Assembly (NCBI GenBank): GCA_012845835.1
Contig: JABAKD010000014.1
Location: forward strand, 3,397,710 to 3,461,709
Source: Undaria pinnatifida
Lineage: Eukaryota; Sar; Phaeophyceae; Laminariales; Alariaceae
Direction of reading: 5' to 3'
DNA: 64,000 nucleotides
Below the pieces are notes generated by a model that saw only the letters and a list, made by a program, of their open reading frames with translations, was not told the DNA's origin and searched no databases. The translations under genes and the position numbers were made by a program. Every line of letters begins with the position of its first letter. Position 1 is the first letter of the stretch. Shown here piece after piece: positions 19,720 to 31,972 of the stretch.

Positions 19720-22650
19720 CCGGCAACGGTCAGCCCAGCCATTAGCCATACGCGGCGTCGGTGCAACCATTGAGCACACACGGTGATGAGTAGGTGCACC
19801 GTTGACCATTCGGAGTTGAGCCCGCCGACCGAGCGAAATCGAGTCGGTGCAACTATTTATTGGGCATGCTAATTTGAAATCGCTATCCACTTGATGTGCT
19901 GAGTCGAGTTGGCCATCCAGTGGCCATGCGGAGTTCATTCGATCACAACCGTCGGTAGCTCATGCAGAGCTGATCCGGCCAACCATCAACGTTCAAAGTT
20001 GAGTCAGCCGACCATTGTGGCCATGTTGAGTATAATCGGGCCAACCATTGGCGATTGTGCGGAGTGGAATGGCCCAACCATGGACCGCGTGGAAACGATT
20101 CGGTCAATCAGTGGCCATGCAGAGTTGAGTCGACCAACCGTTGGTCATGCGAGATTGGACCGAACCAACCATAGACCATGCGGAGTTGATCTGGCCAACC
20201 ATCAACCGACAGAAAAGAGCCAGTAAACGATTTGCCATTCAGAGTAGCGTCCAGCCGACCATCGGCCGTGCAGCGGCGTCGAATCGATCGGCCATACGGA
20301 CACGAGTCGGCCAACCATTGGGCATGCTGATTTGAGTCCTATCCATTGGCCAAGTCGAGTCGGCCAACCATTTGACATGCGGAGCTGATCCGGCCAACCA
20401 TCACCCGTTCAAAGTTGTTTTTGTCAATAATTGTGGCCATGTTCAATAGAATCGGTCCGACCATTGCTGCGGAGTCGAATGGCCCAAATATCGATCGCGT
20501 GGAAACGATTCGGCCAATCCATAACCATGCAGAGTTGAGTCGACCAACCATTGGCCACGATCAGTTGGATTGAACCAACAATTGACCATGCGGAGTTGAT
20601 CCGGCCAACCATCGACTCTGCAGAGTTGCGTCAGCTAACCAACCATTTGCCATGCTGAGTAGTAGTATCGGGCCGTCCCATTTGCAATGCTGCGGAGTCG
20701 AGTGGACCCATCATCATCCATACCGAATTGAGCCGGTCAGACATTGGGCATGCTGATTTGAGTCCGCTAACCACTGGCTGTGTTGAGTCGAACCGACCAA
20801 CCACTGGCGATGCGGAGTGCATTCGACCAAACAAAGCCATTAGTAAGTCATGCGGAGTTGATCCGGCCAACCGTCACCGTTCAGAGTTGAGTCAGCCAAC
20901 CATTGTGGCCATGTTTAATGGAGTCGGGCCAACCATTGACGATGCTGCGGAATCGAATGGGCCAACCATCGACCGCGTGGAGTCGATTTGGCCAATCAGT
21001 GGACATGTGAAGTTGAATCGACCAACCGTTTGTCTTGCGAAGTTGAGTAGAATCAACCCTTGGCCATGCTAAGTTGATCCGGCCTACCATCGCCCGTGCA
21101 GAGTTGAGTCAGTCAACCTTCTGCCATGTTGACCCCACCATTGACCATGCCGTGGAGTCGTGTCGACGAACCATCGCCCGTATGGGTTCGACTCGGCCAA
21201 CCATTGCGCATGCCGATCTAATTTTCCGCTAGCCACTGGTCGTTTTGAGTCGAGTTGGCCATGCGGAATTGATTTAGCCAAAAATATTATTGTCGGTAAT
21301 TCATACAGAGTTGATCCGGCCAACCACCACGGTTCAGAGTTGAGACAGCCAACCATTGTGGCCATGTTGATATAATCGGGCCGACCACTAGTGATATTGC
21401 GGAGTTGAAAGGGCCAACCATCATCCGCGTGGAGCCGATTCGGCCAATCAATGGCCATGCGGAGTTTAGTCGACCAACCGATAATGCGAAGTTGATTTGG
21501 ATCAACCATTGGCCATGTGGAGTTGATCCGGCCAACCACGGACCGTGCAAATTTGATTGAGCCAACCATTACCGTTTGCCTTGCTGAGCAGCATCGGGCC
21601 GACCATCGGCCATGCTACGGAGTCGAATCGACCAACCACAGCCCATGCGCAGCTGAGTCGACCAACCATTGGGCATGCGGAGATCATCCGGGGCATGCGG
21701 AGATCATCCGGGCAATCATCGACGCACGGAGTCGAGTCATCCAGCCATTGGGCTTGATGAATTGAGTTGGCCAACCACTATTGGCTACGCGGAGTGGATC
21801 CAAATAACCATCGACCGTGCGGAGTTGAGTCGGGCCAACCGTTGGCCATGTTGAACTGAGTTGGACTAACCTTCGCTCACGTGCAGTTCATCCGGCCAAC
21901 CATTGGACATACGGAGTCGAGCCGGCCAATCATTGAACTTGTTGAGTTGAGCCGACCGATCGTTCGTTGGTCACGCAAAGTTTTTCCGGCCAAATCAACG
22001 TTCAAACTTGAGTCCGCCACCCGATGGCCATGATGGGTGGAATCGGGCCAATCAGAGGCCAGGCAGGGTTGAGTGACATTGACCACGCAAAGTTGCGTTG
22101 GCCAACCATCAACTGTGCGGAGTCGAATCAACCAACTATTGCCCATCATGCGGAGTTGATTCGACCAACCATTAATTTGGTCGTTCGGAGTTGATTCGGC
22201 AAGCAACCTACCATGCGGAGTAGATTCGGCCAACCATTGGCCATGTTGGTTCCAGGGGGATCAACCATTGGCCATGCGGAATTGAGTGAGAAAACCATTG
22301 GCCACGCGCAGTGGAGTCGACCTACCATCGACTGCGTGGAATAGAGTCCGTCAACCATTGGTCATCATGCGAAATTGAATCGGCCTACCGTTGGATACGC
22401 ACAGTTGGGTCAGCCAACCGTCGGTCATGCGGACTTGATCCGACCAACCATTGACCATGCGGAATTGGGTCAGTCCACCAAGGGCCATACAGAGTTGAGT
22501 CGGGCCAACCATTGGTCATATTTATTTACATTGGACCAGCCTTTGGCCATGCGGCATTGAACCGGACCAACCATTCGCCACACGAAGAAGGTAAGCCAAC
22601 CAACCATTGACCGCCCGGAGTCGATTCGGCCAACCAATGGTCATGAGGAG
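19720..22650. repeat. 30-bp satellite with about 450-bp higher-order periodicity
   Basis: Roughly 95 diverged units of about 30 bp, consensus near GAGTTGAKCCGGCCAACCAT followed by TGGCCATGCG. Landmark units recur in order: GGGCATGCTGATTTGAGTCC-like at about 19863, 20317, 20747 and 21205; GGCCATGTT preceded by AACCATTGTG or close variants at about 20020, 20430, 20905 and 21360. That gives higher-order units of about 410-470 bp. On the minus strand a unit reads as a decapeptide like MVGRINSAWP, but stops interrupt all frames. Confidence 0.92.
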
Positions 22651-22915
22651 TTGATTAAACCCAGAACCAATACTGGTCATATTGTGTTCGCGATTTCCAA
22701 ATCCTTTGGGGTTGAAAAGTATATGATAGTAGCATTGAAAGCGATATAAGTCATAAACCCAAGGCCAACCAATCCACGAAAAATTAGGTCAGGCATACAA
22801 AACAGCAGTGAAAACATGTTTTAATTCAAATTTTCGCTGATTTTTTGTGGGTTGTTGTTATGAAGTGGGGAGGGAGAAAACGAGGTGTCATGAAGGCGGA
22901 AGGGGGGCATGTTAA
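22651..22915. other. No gene seen
   Basis: AT-richer spacer between the satellite and the LINE remnant; no exon chain. Confidence 0.4.
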
Positions 22916-23345
22916 GGGGGGGGCGTACTCATTTGTTGCTTGCCTAAGTCATCTGACCATTGACCACGCATCCTTTTCGAGACGGAACACCGTTCCTACT
23001 CCTGATAGAGACACCTCCAACATTTGGGCGCTCATTACGCTTCTTCCATATACTACATAGAAACTGTTCGCTTATCCTATCCCCGTCCTGTTTTGCCGTC
23101 TGCGGCCATCATCTATCTCCTCGGATAGCGATCGTTTTCTCGCTACTATCTAGTCTACGAACCCTTCCATATCATATACGTATAATTTCGTCATCTTCTC
23201 TTCCAACGCATCCCGTTCCTCCTTGTATATTTCACATTCTCCAACCATGTGAGTCCTACTCTCTATTGTTGTGCTACACGGGCCATATTTGTAGCCACGT
23301 CCTCCTCCCGACTACTGCTATCTCTTTCTTCTTTCTGGTAGGTCC
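22916..23345 (-). mobile_element. LINE 3' remnant (C-terminal coding end) with poly-C tail
   Basis: Minus strand, two frames joined by one frameshift: MVGECEIYKEERDALEEKM, then DSSEKTIAIRGDRWWPQTAK, EQFLCSIWKKRNERPN and GCVVNGQMT before a stop. About 25 nt later the element ends AAATGAGTACGCCCCCCCC. The Cys-x-x-Tyr-Lys-Glu-Glu-Arg block is typical of the C-terminal tail of LINE ORF2 proteins. It matches 13653-13995 over most of its length. Confidence 0.75.
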
Positions 23346-23529
23346 AGGTCCCCTACGCGTAATAGCACTTTCAGCTTTTTCGCGTAGTCCATTGGGCCGC
23401 GCAGATACGTTTTCATTCCAATATCTTCCTTCAACCCCCCGTATATCTCCAAGTGCTTCCCCTCTTTCAACTTATTTCTTAGCGCTTGTCTTTCCCTATC
23501 TTCTATTATTTATTTTGCTTCTGTCTTGT

Positions 23530-23815
23530 ACCCGCGAAGGGGGGGGGGGGGGGGTTGAAGCTTGTGAACGCCGGGGAAGGGCGGTGAGAAAACGAGGAGC
23601 TATGAAGGCCGGAGGGGGAGGGGGGAGAAAATGAGGCAACATGATATGAAAGCTGGAAGGGGGGGGGGGAGAAAACGAGGTCTTGCAAATTGTTTTAGGC
23701 GGAGGGCGGGAGGGGGGGCGGTGTACTCAATATTCATTGGGGGGGAGGGAGGGGGCGTTGCGAAGGCCGGGGCGGAGGGGGGGCGGGGGGGGCGTTGAGG
23801 TGGGGGGAGTTCAGT
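23530..23815. repeat. Poly-G-rich block
   Basis: At least five G runs of 7-16 nt separated by GAAAACGAGG-, GAAGGC- and GTGTACTCA-type spacers, probably decayed tails of the poly-C LINE/SINE family in reverse orientation. Open frames here are low-complexity artefacts. Confidence 0.6.
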
Positions 23816-24842
23816 CGACTGCAAGGTCTTATGTTTTTGATGCCGCGTGGGTCAAGCCCCCGCGACTGTTGCTCCTCGCTCAAGCTACGTACGTATACGG
23901 TGTATGTCCTTCTGATGTTGTTTGTTTTTGTCGTTGATGTTCGCTGTGGGTGTTAGTGGTGTTTTATTTATGTTTTCGACAAGGAGGTGGGGTGATCGTG
24001 ATCGTCGTGCGGATGGCTTTAGCCTTCGCCCCCTCCACCGCTTCATCGTGAGCGAGCTGCGGGCAAGCAAACAAACACAAGATTTTAATATATGTTTGCG
24101 CCGTGTGATAAACTCGAAGATATTCGAACCTGAATTTCCATAAATGTCTTTAAAGTCCGGTGCCGACGCCGGTTTTGGCCGGTGTTAACCCCTTCAGAGC
24201 TGCATCCATGTTTTAGGGGACAAACTATTTTCAAATTCGTGTTTGACATTTTTCACATTGGCAAAAAGGTTAAACTTTCGTCGGACTTGAGGGGGGAAAA
24301 TTGTGACGATGAAAATTGACGATTCCAACGGCGACTACTGCGTGATTGGGGGGTGGCAAGAGTTGATGCCCAGACTGTCATGCAGGGAGTCGCGTGCGAC
24401 ACACGGGCGTAGCATGGTCGTAACCGTACTGCTGGGCGCTCACACCTCTCTTAGACGGGTTATAATACTCCAGCTGTTGCATTTGTTTTATCGGTAAAAA
24501 TAGGTCCCAACATGGTGAACCCGAAGTCAGCTTTTTCCCGGCACCTACCCGTTTTATCGTAGCCTCAGCTCTCCGGGGAAGAAAACACGGCCTTTCTCGG
24601 GATGAAGTGGTCTTCTCTACGCGCTTAAAATCGCGCTTTCCTCACTTTTATGGGATGCCCTGCCGCCGAAAGTCAAAATGTGTCCGACTAAGAATCAAAA
24701 TTACTGTATATATGCGCGAATGATTTTGGTACGTACAAGATTTTTTTTTTTCTTGTGTGTTCCGAAAACAACAATGAATGGCGTACTGCAATCAATCGGA
24801 TATTTTTTGTGAAAGAGGGCATACATATTCTAATCGCATCAG
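23816..24842. other. No gene seen
   Basis: A frame at 23922-24143 encodes STRRWGDRDRRADGFSLRPL and a short tail but has no splice or domain support. The remainder shows nothing. Confidence 0.35.
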
Positions 24843-24998
24843 GTCGTGTGTATGGCATTTGTAACTAGTAACGCGTGCTTTCGGGGAAAGTGGGATATGT
24901 ACGTGGCTGACGTAATACGATGGTGTCCTTCGTCCGCAACTCTCCAAGAGGACGAACTCCCAACTCTCTTTGGCAATCTCCTCAAAACGCGCGTATAG
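24843..24998 (+). CDS. Possible terminal exon, unknown product
   Basis: After an AG acceptor at 24842, 51 codons read to TAG: VVCMAFVTSNACFRGKWDMY, then VADVIRWCPSSATLQEDELP, then TLFGNLLKTRV. The composition looks protein-like rather than repetitive, unlike its neighbours. No upstream exon was found. It could be the end of a host gene or of a degenerate transposon gene. Confidence 0.28.
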   Translation, partial: VVCMAFVTSNACFRGKWDMYVADVIRWCPSSATLQEDELPTLFGNLLKTRV

Positions 24999-26190
24999 TT
25001 GGGTATGGGTTTCGGTTGGAGCTCAAGAGTTCTCCAGCTGAGATAGCTTGGGTTTCAACAAGTTGCGAAGTGGAGGGTCCATCTTGTTTGATGTGCGGCT
25101 TGATTGGTTAGAATCGCCTCGTTTTTCACTTAATGAGGCCTTCACCCTTAGCGGACTTCTTATTATCATTGCCCCCTTGAATGTTCCATGCCCACCATTC
25201 CGTCTAAGCTTCAGCACCAGGTAAAACTTACGCAGGTGCACCTCCGTAACATCCTCCCTAGCTGGTTGGTGGTTGAAATCCAGTCACGCGCACGAAGATT
25301 GCGGCGCGAGACTACGATGAGGCGGTATGGGACGGACCCCATTACAGTAATGCAGGTTGTCTTGGTCATTATGAAAAAGCTATAGCAACAGCCGTAAACG
25401 CATACTGAAGTCAAGTAACCGAGGTTGCGCTTTCGGATCGCCCGCAGTAAAACGTCATCACACATCTAGCATCTAGTGGGTAGGGTTACGTGGTAGCGTG
25501 GGTAGGGTTATACGAAAATTGTGGTCAGGACACACGTACTGCAATGTTCCTGGTATCTGGTTGTGTCCATCACTCGTGGCAGTAAGGGACCATGGGAGTT
25601 TGTCCAACGCTCAAGCTTTTGAGTCGATTTGACGGAGCACGTGGACGTCCCTGTCGGCGAAAATGTTATGGTACCTGGTGTCCCCTGTCCCCCGTTGCGG
25701 CGTAATGATTTATACCTGGCAGGCGTTTTCGCTTGCCTGAATGATATTTCACACCTCCCTTCTGGTCAGAAGGCATCGGGCGGACAGCAAGCAATCAATA
25801 CAAGAGATACAACATCCAAGCAACCCGCGTTTGAGTGACCAGTACAGAGCCAGCGGCACCCTTGCATAGCAGTAGCCGGTCCCTCGTTCCATACTACTAC
25901 AACTGGCGTCAAAAAGGAGAGTGTTCCCCTTTTTAGTCAATAGGTTGGGGGGGGGTGTACCCCTTGTTGTCTAGTGCCCTTGTTATGATAACTATTGCCT
26001 CGGCCTGATGTCTTTTGGCGAAAAGGAGAAGAAAGATAAGAAAGAACCCCGCGCACGAGACTCAGCCTGAATTTTCCCGAGGAGTAAGAAATTCAAGCAT
26101 TCGGTAGTGTGCAAACACACTATTATTTATATCAACAACGAAATGTATAGCCTGGGACAGTATCCCGGTTTCTTGTTCGATGGGAGCTAT
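24999..26190. other. No gene seen
   Basis: TTTCGGATCGCCCGCA at 25432 recurs at 4991, both followed within 60 bp by GGTGGGTAGGGTTACG or GTGGGTAGGGTTACG, so part of this is dispersed repeat. A G run (25948-25956) with GTGTACCCC resembles the poly-C family tail. Confidence 0.4.
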
Positions 26191-26194
26191 CCCA

Positions 26195-26455
26195 CGGGAG
26201 GGTTTGCAGTGGTTGGATGAACTAATTGTGCATGACCGGTTGGGCTCCTCAAGCGTGGAACTATGAGTCAGTGTGATGAGGTCACGAGTACAATGACTGT
26301 GTTTAGGATTAGCCCACAGAAGTGTTGGTCGGGTTGCGCGAACGAATGCCTTCGAAATCATGCTTCGTGGAGAGCTGCTCCTTATGTTAGGAGCTCAGAA
26401 AATCCTTGGAATCTGCTGCTGCACCCCCACCTAGCGTGGGACGACTCATGGCCGG
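26195..26455. repeat. Dispersed 260-bp repeat, copy 1
   Basis: Shares GCAGTGGTTGGATGAACTAA, TGACCGGTTG, TGTTGGTCGGGTTGCGCGAA, TTAGGAGCTCAGAAAAT and CTGCTGCACCCC with copies at 27015 and 61650. No ORF. Ends not defined. Confidence 0.75.
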
Positions 26456-26744
26456 TACTGAGCCCATTGTGATTTCACGCGCAGCCTCGAGTCCTACCGG
26501 CGACGCCAAATGTGAAGGTTTGTTACCTTGGTGTTACCTACTGAACTACCGGGGCAAACTAGCAATCGATTACCCAGCCCAGGGTGATCCTCCTTATAAC
26601 CTTCTGCATAAATTGTGCACCAGGTAGTAGACACGCCTCCTTCGTTTCCGCACGTATGCGCTCAACCCTTTTCCAACTCCTAAAACAATCCGACGTAGTC
26701 CAGTTCCAAGTGTTTCACACCTCGGGTAGATCACCGATCCTTAC

Positions 26745-26965
26745 TTGATGATCTAGATCTCTCAGGGAAGACCTGTATGACCATAGCTCATGTTACCCGG
26801 CGGGAGCCGTGTGATCTGCACTATCTAGCACATATGTCCTGGGTTGGATCTATATTCTACAGATACAGATCCAACACCACATCTCATGACGGCAGAGGGA
26901 TATACTGCTGTAGATGATCTAGATGATCTAGATCCTGGATGATCTAGATCATCATCTGTCCGAGG
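26745..26965. repeat. GATCTAGATC palindrome cluster
   Basis: GATGATCTAGATC and overlapping versions recur at 26747, 26919, 26930 and 26938, ending in CTAGATCATCATC, which can fold on the preceding units. It lies between two dispersed 260-bp repeats. Confidence 0.6.
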
Positions 26966-27014
26966 TGTCAAGTGTTTAGTATCCACAACGAAAGTGCAGC
27001 GCTAAGAGGGTTAG

Positions 27015-27280
27015 GGTCATCCCACGGTAGGCGTTGCAGTTGTTGGATTAACTAATTGTGTCTGACCGGTTGAGATCCTCGGGTGTGGGACTATCGTTAG
27101 CGTGGTAATTTTACGAGTACGTTTGTTTGAGAACTAGCGCATTGAAATGTTGGTCGACATGCGCGAACGAACTCGTACCCTACGAAGTCATATTTCGGGT
27201 GAAATATTGAGCTCCTCGTGTTAGGAGATCAGAAAATTCTTAGAATCTGCTGCACCCCTAGCGCGGAACGTCTAGTTACA
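27015..27280. repeat. Dispersed 260-bp repeat, copy 2
   Basis: Same family as 26195 and 61650: TTGCAGTTGTTGGATTAACT, TGACCGGTTGAGATCCTCG, GTGTTAGGAGATCAGAAAAT, CTGCTGCACCCCTAGCG. Direct orientation to copy 1, about 820 bp apart. Confidence 0.75.
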
Positions 27281-27484
27281 CACGCCCGAGCATTCTCCAT
27301 CGTAGCTACCGTAGCAAGCGAGCATCACACGGAAGGAGCACCTCGACCCCCGCTCCAAAACTAAGAGCGCGGTTTGCTTCAGTGTATTGATAAGGCCAAT
27401 CAATGTACAGCAGCCGAAGAAGTGTAACGGTATCGGACCGAAACAAATTACTGATGCCGCCCGCCGTGTTTCGAGACGTGTCGA

Positions 27485-27830
27485 AGTATCGAATCACATC
27501 GATTCTTATCGAATGGCATGAAATCTTGTCGAATCATATCGAACATTAGTGACTCATATGAAATCATGACGAATCCTATCGAAGATTATCGAATCGTATG
27601 AGACAATTTCGAATCATATCGAAGATTATCGAATCGTGTGAACGAATATTGATAAGCATCAAATCTTATCGAATCATGAGATCAAACTCATACTTCGAGT
27701 ATCGCATCTTACCGAATTGTATGAAACAACATCGAATCACATCGAAGTATGAAAACGTCGAAATATCGAACTTCACAGTTTCAAAATATCGAAATATCGA
27801 TATATCGAGGCAATACAGCATCGAAACATC
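27485..27830. repeat. ATCGAATCATATCGAA-type minisatellite
   Basis: Degenerate 8-24 bp units built on ATCGAA/TATCGAAT and CGAAATATC over about 345 bp. AT-rich, no coding sense. Confidence 0.8.
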
Positions 27831-28199
27831 GGAATATTCCGCATGATGGGTACATACACATACACACATCTCCAGAAGGAGCACACGAGTTTCGCGCCGC
27901 CCCTGCCCCACCCCACCCCTCGCCCCGTAGATTTTGTTCATCCCTCGACGAGCGCCGACCAAAAAACCAAACAGAACACCATCAATTCATACATGAGAAA
28001 ATACGACGAGGTATCGCACGGCCGCGCCCGCGAGAGTATCCCCCTCCCCTCGCCCCCCCAAAGGTCTCGAACACCATGCATACGAGGTAAATAGCACCCA
28101 CACCCGCGAGAGGGGACAACCCCAGCCCCCCCCCGGTCTCTCCCTCACCTCCCCTCAAAAATCCAACCCCGCCCACCTGCCCCTCAAAAACCCATCGTC

Positions 28200-29315
28200 C
28201 CCAAATCTTCCACAGAGCCGAACTCGTCGTCTACCCTGAAGCGCCTTCGAGGACGGCAACGACGGCGTCTTCTGGACGGCCGCGCTCCCCCTGTTCATGC
28301 CCCCCCCTCCCCCGTTTCCCCCCTCCCTCCCCGTTCCCCTCCCCCTCAAATGCCTCCCCGCTCTCCTACGCCCGCCGCGGCCAAGTCTCCCAAGCCGAAC
28401 TCGTGGTCCCCCCCGAAGGCACCCTCTAGGACGGCAAAAGCGGCGTTCTTCTGGAGGGCCGCGAGCCCCCTCTTCACCCCCCCTCCCCCCTTCCCCGCCC
28501 CTCAACAGCCTCTTCGCCCCTTTGCATTTAAACGCTGCCGTGGTCAGGGCTCCCTCGGAGCCGAACTTCGTGTCTCTCCCGTAAGCGCCTTCGAGGACGG
28601 CAAACACGGCGTTCTTCAGGAGGGCCGTACGCCGCCTCCTCATGCCCCCCCTCCCTCCAATGAGTGCACCCCCACCCTCCACCCACACACCCCCCGTCCC
28701 TCCCCCACCCCGAATGCCTCCGGACCCCCCTTCGCCTCAAGACGACGCCGTAGCCAAATATCCCACAGACAAATTTACGGTCGCCCCCCAGAAACGCCTT
28801 CGAGTGCGGCAAACATGACGTATTTCTGGAGGGCCGAACTTCCCCTCTCCACGACTCCTCTCCCCTTCCCCCCGCCTTTCCCTCCCTCTCCCCCCCACCC
28901 CCGCTCCCGCCCCCGCCCCCGCTCCTCCCCCGCCCCCCCTCCCCTTCACCTCAAAACCCGCTCCACCAAATCTGCCACTGAGCCAAATTGATGATCTCTC
29001 CCGGAAGCGCCTTTGGAGATGGAAAACACGGCGTTTTTCTGGAAGGTCCTACGTTTCCCTTTTCCTCCCCTCCCCTCCCATCCCCTCCTCTCCCTCCTCT
29101 TCCTCCTCAAATGCCTCCCCGCTCAAAACGTCGCGGCGGCCAAATCTCCCACAGAGCCAAACTCGTGGTCCCCGCCGGAGGCACCCTCAAGGACACCAAA
29201 TACAGCATTCTTCTGGAGGGCCGCGCGTCCCCTCTTCATTCCCCCGACCTCCTCCCCCACGAACAGTATCCGGTGGAAGCGATCGGAGCCACCCCCTCCT
29301 GACCCCCCGCCCCCC
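28200..29315 (+). repeat. Array of six exon-like units, about 170-215 bp each
   Basis: Units begin near 28217, 28394, 28561, 28766, 28981 and 29155. Each has a core of about 80 bp (GAACTCGTGGTCCCCCC, then GGACGGCAAA, GGCGTTCTTCTGGAGGGCCG) followed by a C-rich spacer. In one frame the cores read like AKLVVPAGGTLKDTKYSILL plus EGRASP, or AFEDGKHGVLQEGRTP. Core conservation against spacer divergence suggests amplified exons, but frames are not continuous and expression is uncertain. Confidence 0.6.
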
Positions 29316-29339
29316 GTCAAAGGCGTTTTCCTTATCGCG

Positions 29340-30460
29340 CAGTACGCGACCATGGACTCGTCGAGCGCGGAGCAGAGCTCAGGGAGCCCCCCCGTCCCGG
29401 ATCCAAGCAAGGCCAGTACATTGTTGGACCCCTACATTTGGGTTTACATATGGGTTTCCAGCACCAGAGTAGTTATTGTTGTCCGTTTGTTTTTGGCGTA
29501 CAGGGGTAAAGGGCAAGGAAGGGGGCGGAGGTAGGGGCAAGGCAGGGGGCGGAGGTAGGGGCAAGGCAGGGAGAGGGGTAAGGGCGGGGGCGGGGGGCGG
29601 GGTCGGGGCGGAGCCGGGGATGGGGGTTGGGATGGGGATCGGGGTTGGGACTCGTTGAGCGTAGAGCAGAGCTCGGGGCGTCCCCCCACCCGGGATCCGA
29701 GCAGGGCCAGCGCATCGTTGGACTCCTACTGAGGGTTCCCAACACCAAAGTAGTTACCGTTTTTTTTTCACGTACAGTGATATGGGGCGGGGGTAAGGGC
29801 AGAGGTGGGGGCAAAAGGGGGGGCGCGAGGGTCAGGACACGGGTGGGGGCGGGGGTGGGAGCTGGGATGGGGGTCGGGGTTAAGACTCGTCGAGCGCGGA
29901 ACAGAGCTTGGGGAGCCCCCCTGCTCCGGATCCGAGCAGGGCCAGCGCGTTGTTGGACCCTTATATAGGGGTTTCCAACATCAAAGTCGTTTTGCCGCCC
30001 AGGGTTGTGTTTTTTCGTGCAGGGATAAGGGGCGGAGCTAAGAGCGGAGGTGGGGGCAGGGGACGGGGAGGGGGTAAGGGCGAAGGTGGGGGCGGGGGCG
30101 GGGGTGTGGGCGGAGATTGGGGATCGGAGTTGTGATTATTCGTTAAGCGCGGAGCAGAGCTCAGGGAGCGCTCCGGTTGCAGGTACGAGCAGGACCATCT
30201 CATTTTTTTTAACCCCTGTACATGGGTTTCCAACACCAGAGTGGTTACTGTCGTCCGGGGTTGTTTTTGTTGCGTGCAGGGGTAGGGGCGGGGGGAGGGA
30301 CGGGAGCTAGGGCGGGAGTAATAGCGAGGGTCGGGGTGGGGATGGGGGGTGGGGATTGGGGTGGGGGTGAGGGTCGGGGTGGGCGTAGGGGTGGAGATGG
30401 GAGTTGGGGTCGGGGTCGGGGTGAGGGTCGGGGCAGAGGAAGGGCGGGGGTGCGCTAGCT
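29340..30460 (+). repeat. Array of four exon-like units, about 235-290 bp each
   Basis: Units begin near 29358, 29651, 29886 and 30141. Cores share GAGCGCGGAGCAGAGCTC, GGATCCGAGCAGGGCCAG and TTGTTGGACCC, reading SSSAEQSSGSPPVPDPSKAS or close variants, then a T-rich stretch ending CGTRCAG and a G-rich spacer (GGGGCGGGG). The layout suggests core, donor side, polypyrimidine tract, acceptor. It directly follows the six-unit array, so both may come from one gene whose exons amplified. Confidence 0.6.
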
Positions 30461-31105
30461 TAGATGTTTTGCTTCAATCACCCTCGGTCGTCTACTAATA
30501 GAATGCCGCTCCCAACTGAGAGAAGTTCCCTTCGTGCCATGTGATAGATGTCAATTTTTTCAACACTACTGGCAGGTTCTGGAGATACATCACGAGGACT
30601 GTTCTGTTGTAGCTGCGAAATCGACGGGAGAGCGACGTCGACTGACACACCGTGATCAAGAACCATCCGTACGGAACCCGTTTCCCCGTGCACCCTGTTA
30701 TACGTACACGAAAATAATGCAACGCCACATCTACACCGACCACGGCTTTGTTGTCGTCTCACGCAATCAGGTCCGCTTAAAGCGATTACTACCAGGTACC
30801 AGGTATCACTACTAACGGCACCAGGTCAGCAAAACGTCAGTCCCCCACGTAAGGTTGCTCTTGATCGCGAGGCAACACAGGGAAAACGCAACTACGTACC
30901 AGGCACGTGATAACTATTAATACGGCTGCTGTCTGCCGTCTATACTTCAAGTGAGCTTACGTACGTACCAGTAATAAGTACTACCAGGTATTTACCAAGT
31001 AGATGGGTAGATAGCCTACAGCAGCAGTATAGCCGCGAACGCTTCATCTTCTTCAACCCCATGACCAAACCACAAACACATAACACGCCCGCAATATAGG
31101 ACAGC
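30461..31105. other. No gene seen
   Basis: Both strands carry short frames without splice support. It contains ACCAGGTACCAGGTATCAC and several ACCAGGTA-type motifs that recur in the window. Confidence 0.35.
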
Positions 31106-31273
31106 AGTGGTCCGTTTATAGTGCCGGTACGTGCAAGCCGGAACCACCGGCATGAGAGGCAACCGGCGCTGCTCCGCAAAATGATACACGATGTTCCCAT
31201 TGATGCCAATGTATTTCACAGGCAATATAGCGGGCAGCCGGCACCTCTCAGCTAGCGCTATAGAGGGACCACT
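31106..31273. mobile_element. MITE with AGTGGTCC termini, copy 1
   Basis: The left end AGTGGTCCGTTTATAGTGCC is the imperfect inverse of the right end GCGCTATAGAGGGACCACT. The whole element is homologous, in reverse orientation, to 45083-45250. About 168 bp, non-coding. No clear target duplication. Confidence 0.65.
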
Positions 31274-31892
31274 ATTCTTTAATATGATACGTCAATTTGG
31301 CAAAGAGACTTAACAAATTTGTATTCTCGCCACCATTGGGCATAAGCTACTATATGGGGTTTACTACGGCACCCGACCCCGAGCACCATCTTTTAGACAA
31401 TTTTCTTTTTTGAATCGAGAGAAAATGAGTCTCAAGTTACTACGACCGAATACTTTCAGAGCTTCAAAAAAATGTCCCACGCTACTTCCAAGTGGTTTGT
31501 CCCCAAAACCCATAAACGTTGGAGCAGCACGGGAGAAGTTCTGAACCAAAAAATGGGCCGTTTTTTTTTCAAACAGGGACGTTGGGTTTTCATCCTCGAA
31601 TTAGCCGTCATATGACGTCACACGCGGTTTTGGTCCATTTCCGACATGTCACGAAAGCCCAACTACTATAGCTGTGATTCAGCACAGCTTAAGTCACCAA
31701 CTAGTTATTATTCGGGCTAATAACTAGTCGTTTCCCGGACGGTGCCGATTATTCGACTTGTTGGGTTTCCATACTTGTAGGAAGGTTTGTTGAATGCGGG
31801 ATGCACTTTTCGTGTAAGGCGGGGCTGTAGCAGTGAGGCCCCCCTCGGCCGGGGGAGCCTAATTTGGCTGGCTTCACTCGTTTGGCTTAAAG
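31274..31892. other. No gene seen
   Basis: Contains an inverted pair around 31701-31729 (AACTAGTTATTA / TAATAACTAGT). No exon chain. Confidence 0.35.
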
Positions 31893-31972
31893 TAGGCAAG
31901 TCGGCTGGCCATCAGCTGGCTTGGCCGGCTGGCCATCAGCTGGCTTGGCCAGCCGACTTGCCGACTTACGTC
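31893..31972. repeat. 24-bp direct repeat inside an inverted repeat
   Basis: GGCTGGCCATCAGCTGGCTT followed by GGCC occurs twice in tandem, flanked by AAGTCGGCTGGCC and GGCCAGCCGACTT, so the segment can form a hairpin. Confidence 0.75.

Noticed and set aside
19720-22650. Decapeptide-repeat protein (MVGRINSAWP-type frames)
   Set aside because: Frames of 60-160 codons occur on both strands and are broken by stops and shifts between units, as expected of satellite DNA.
19720-22650. CRISPR-like regular array
   Set aside because: Units are contiguous and diverged with no unique spacers; the genome is clearly eukaryotic.
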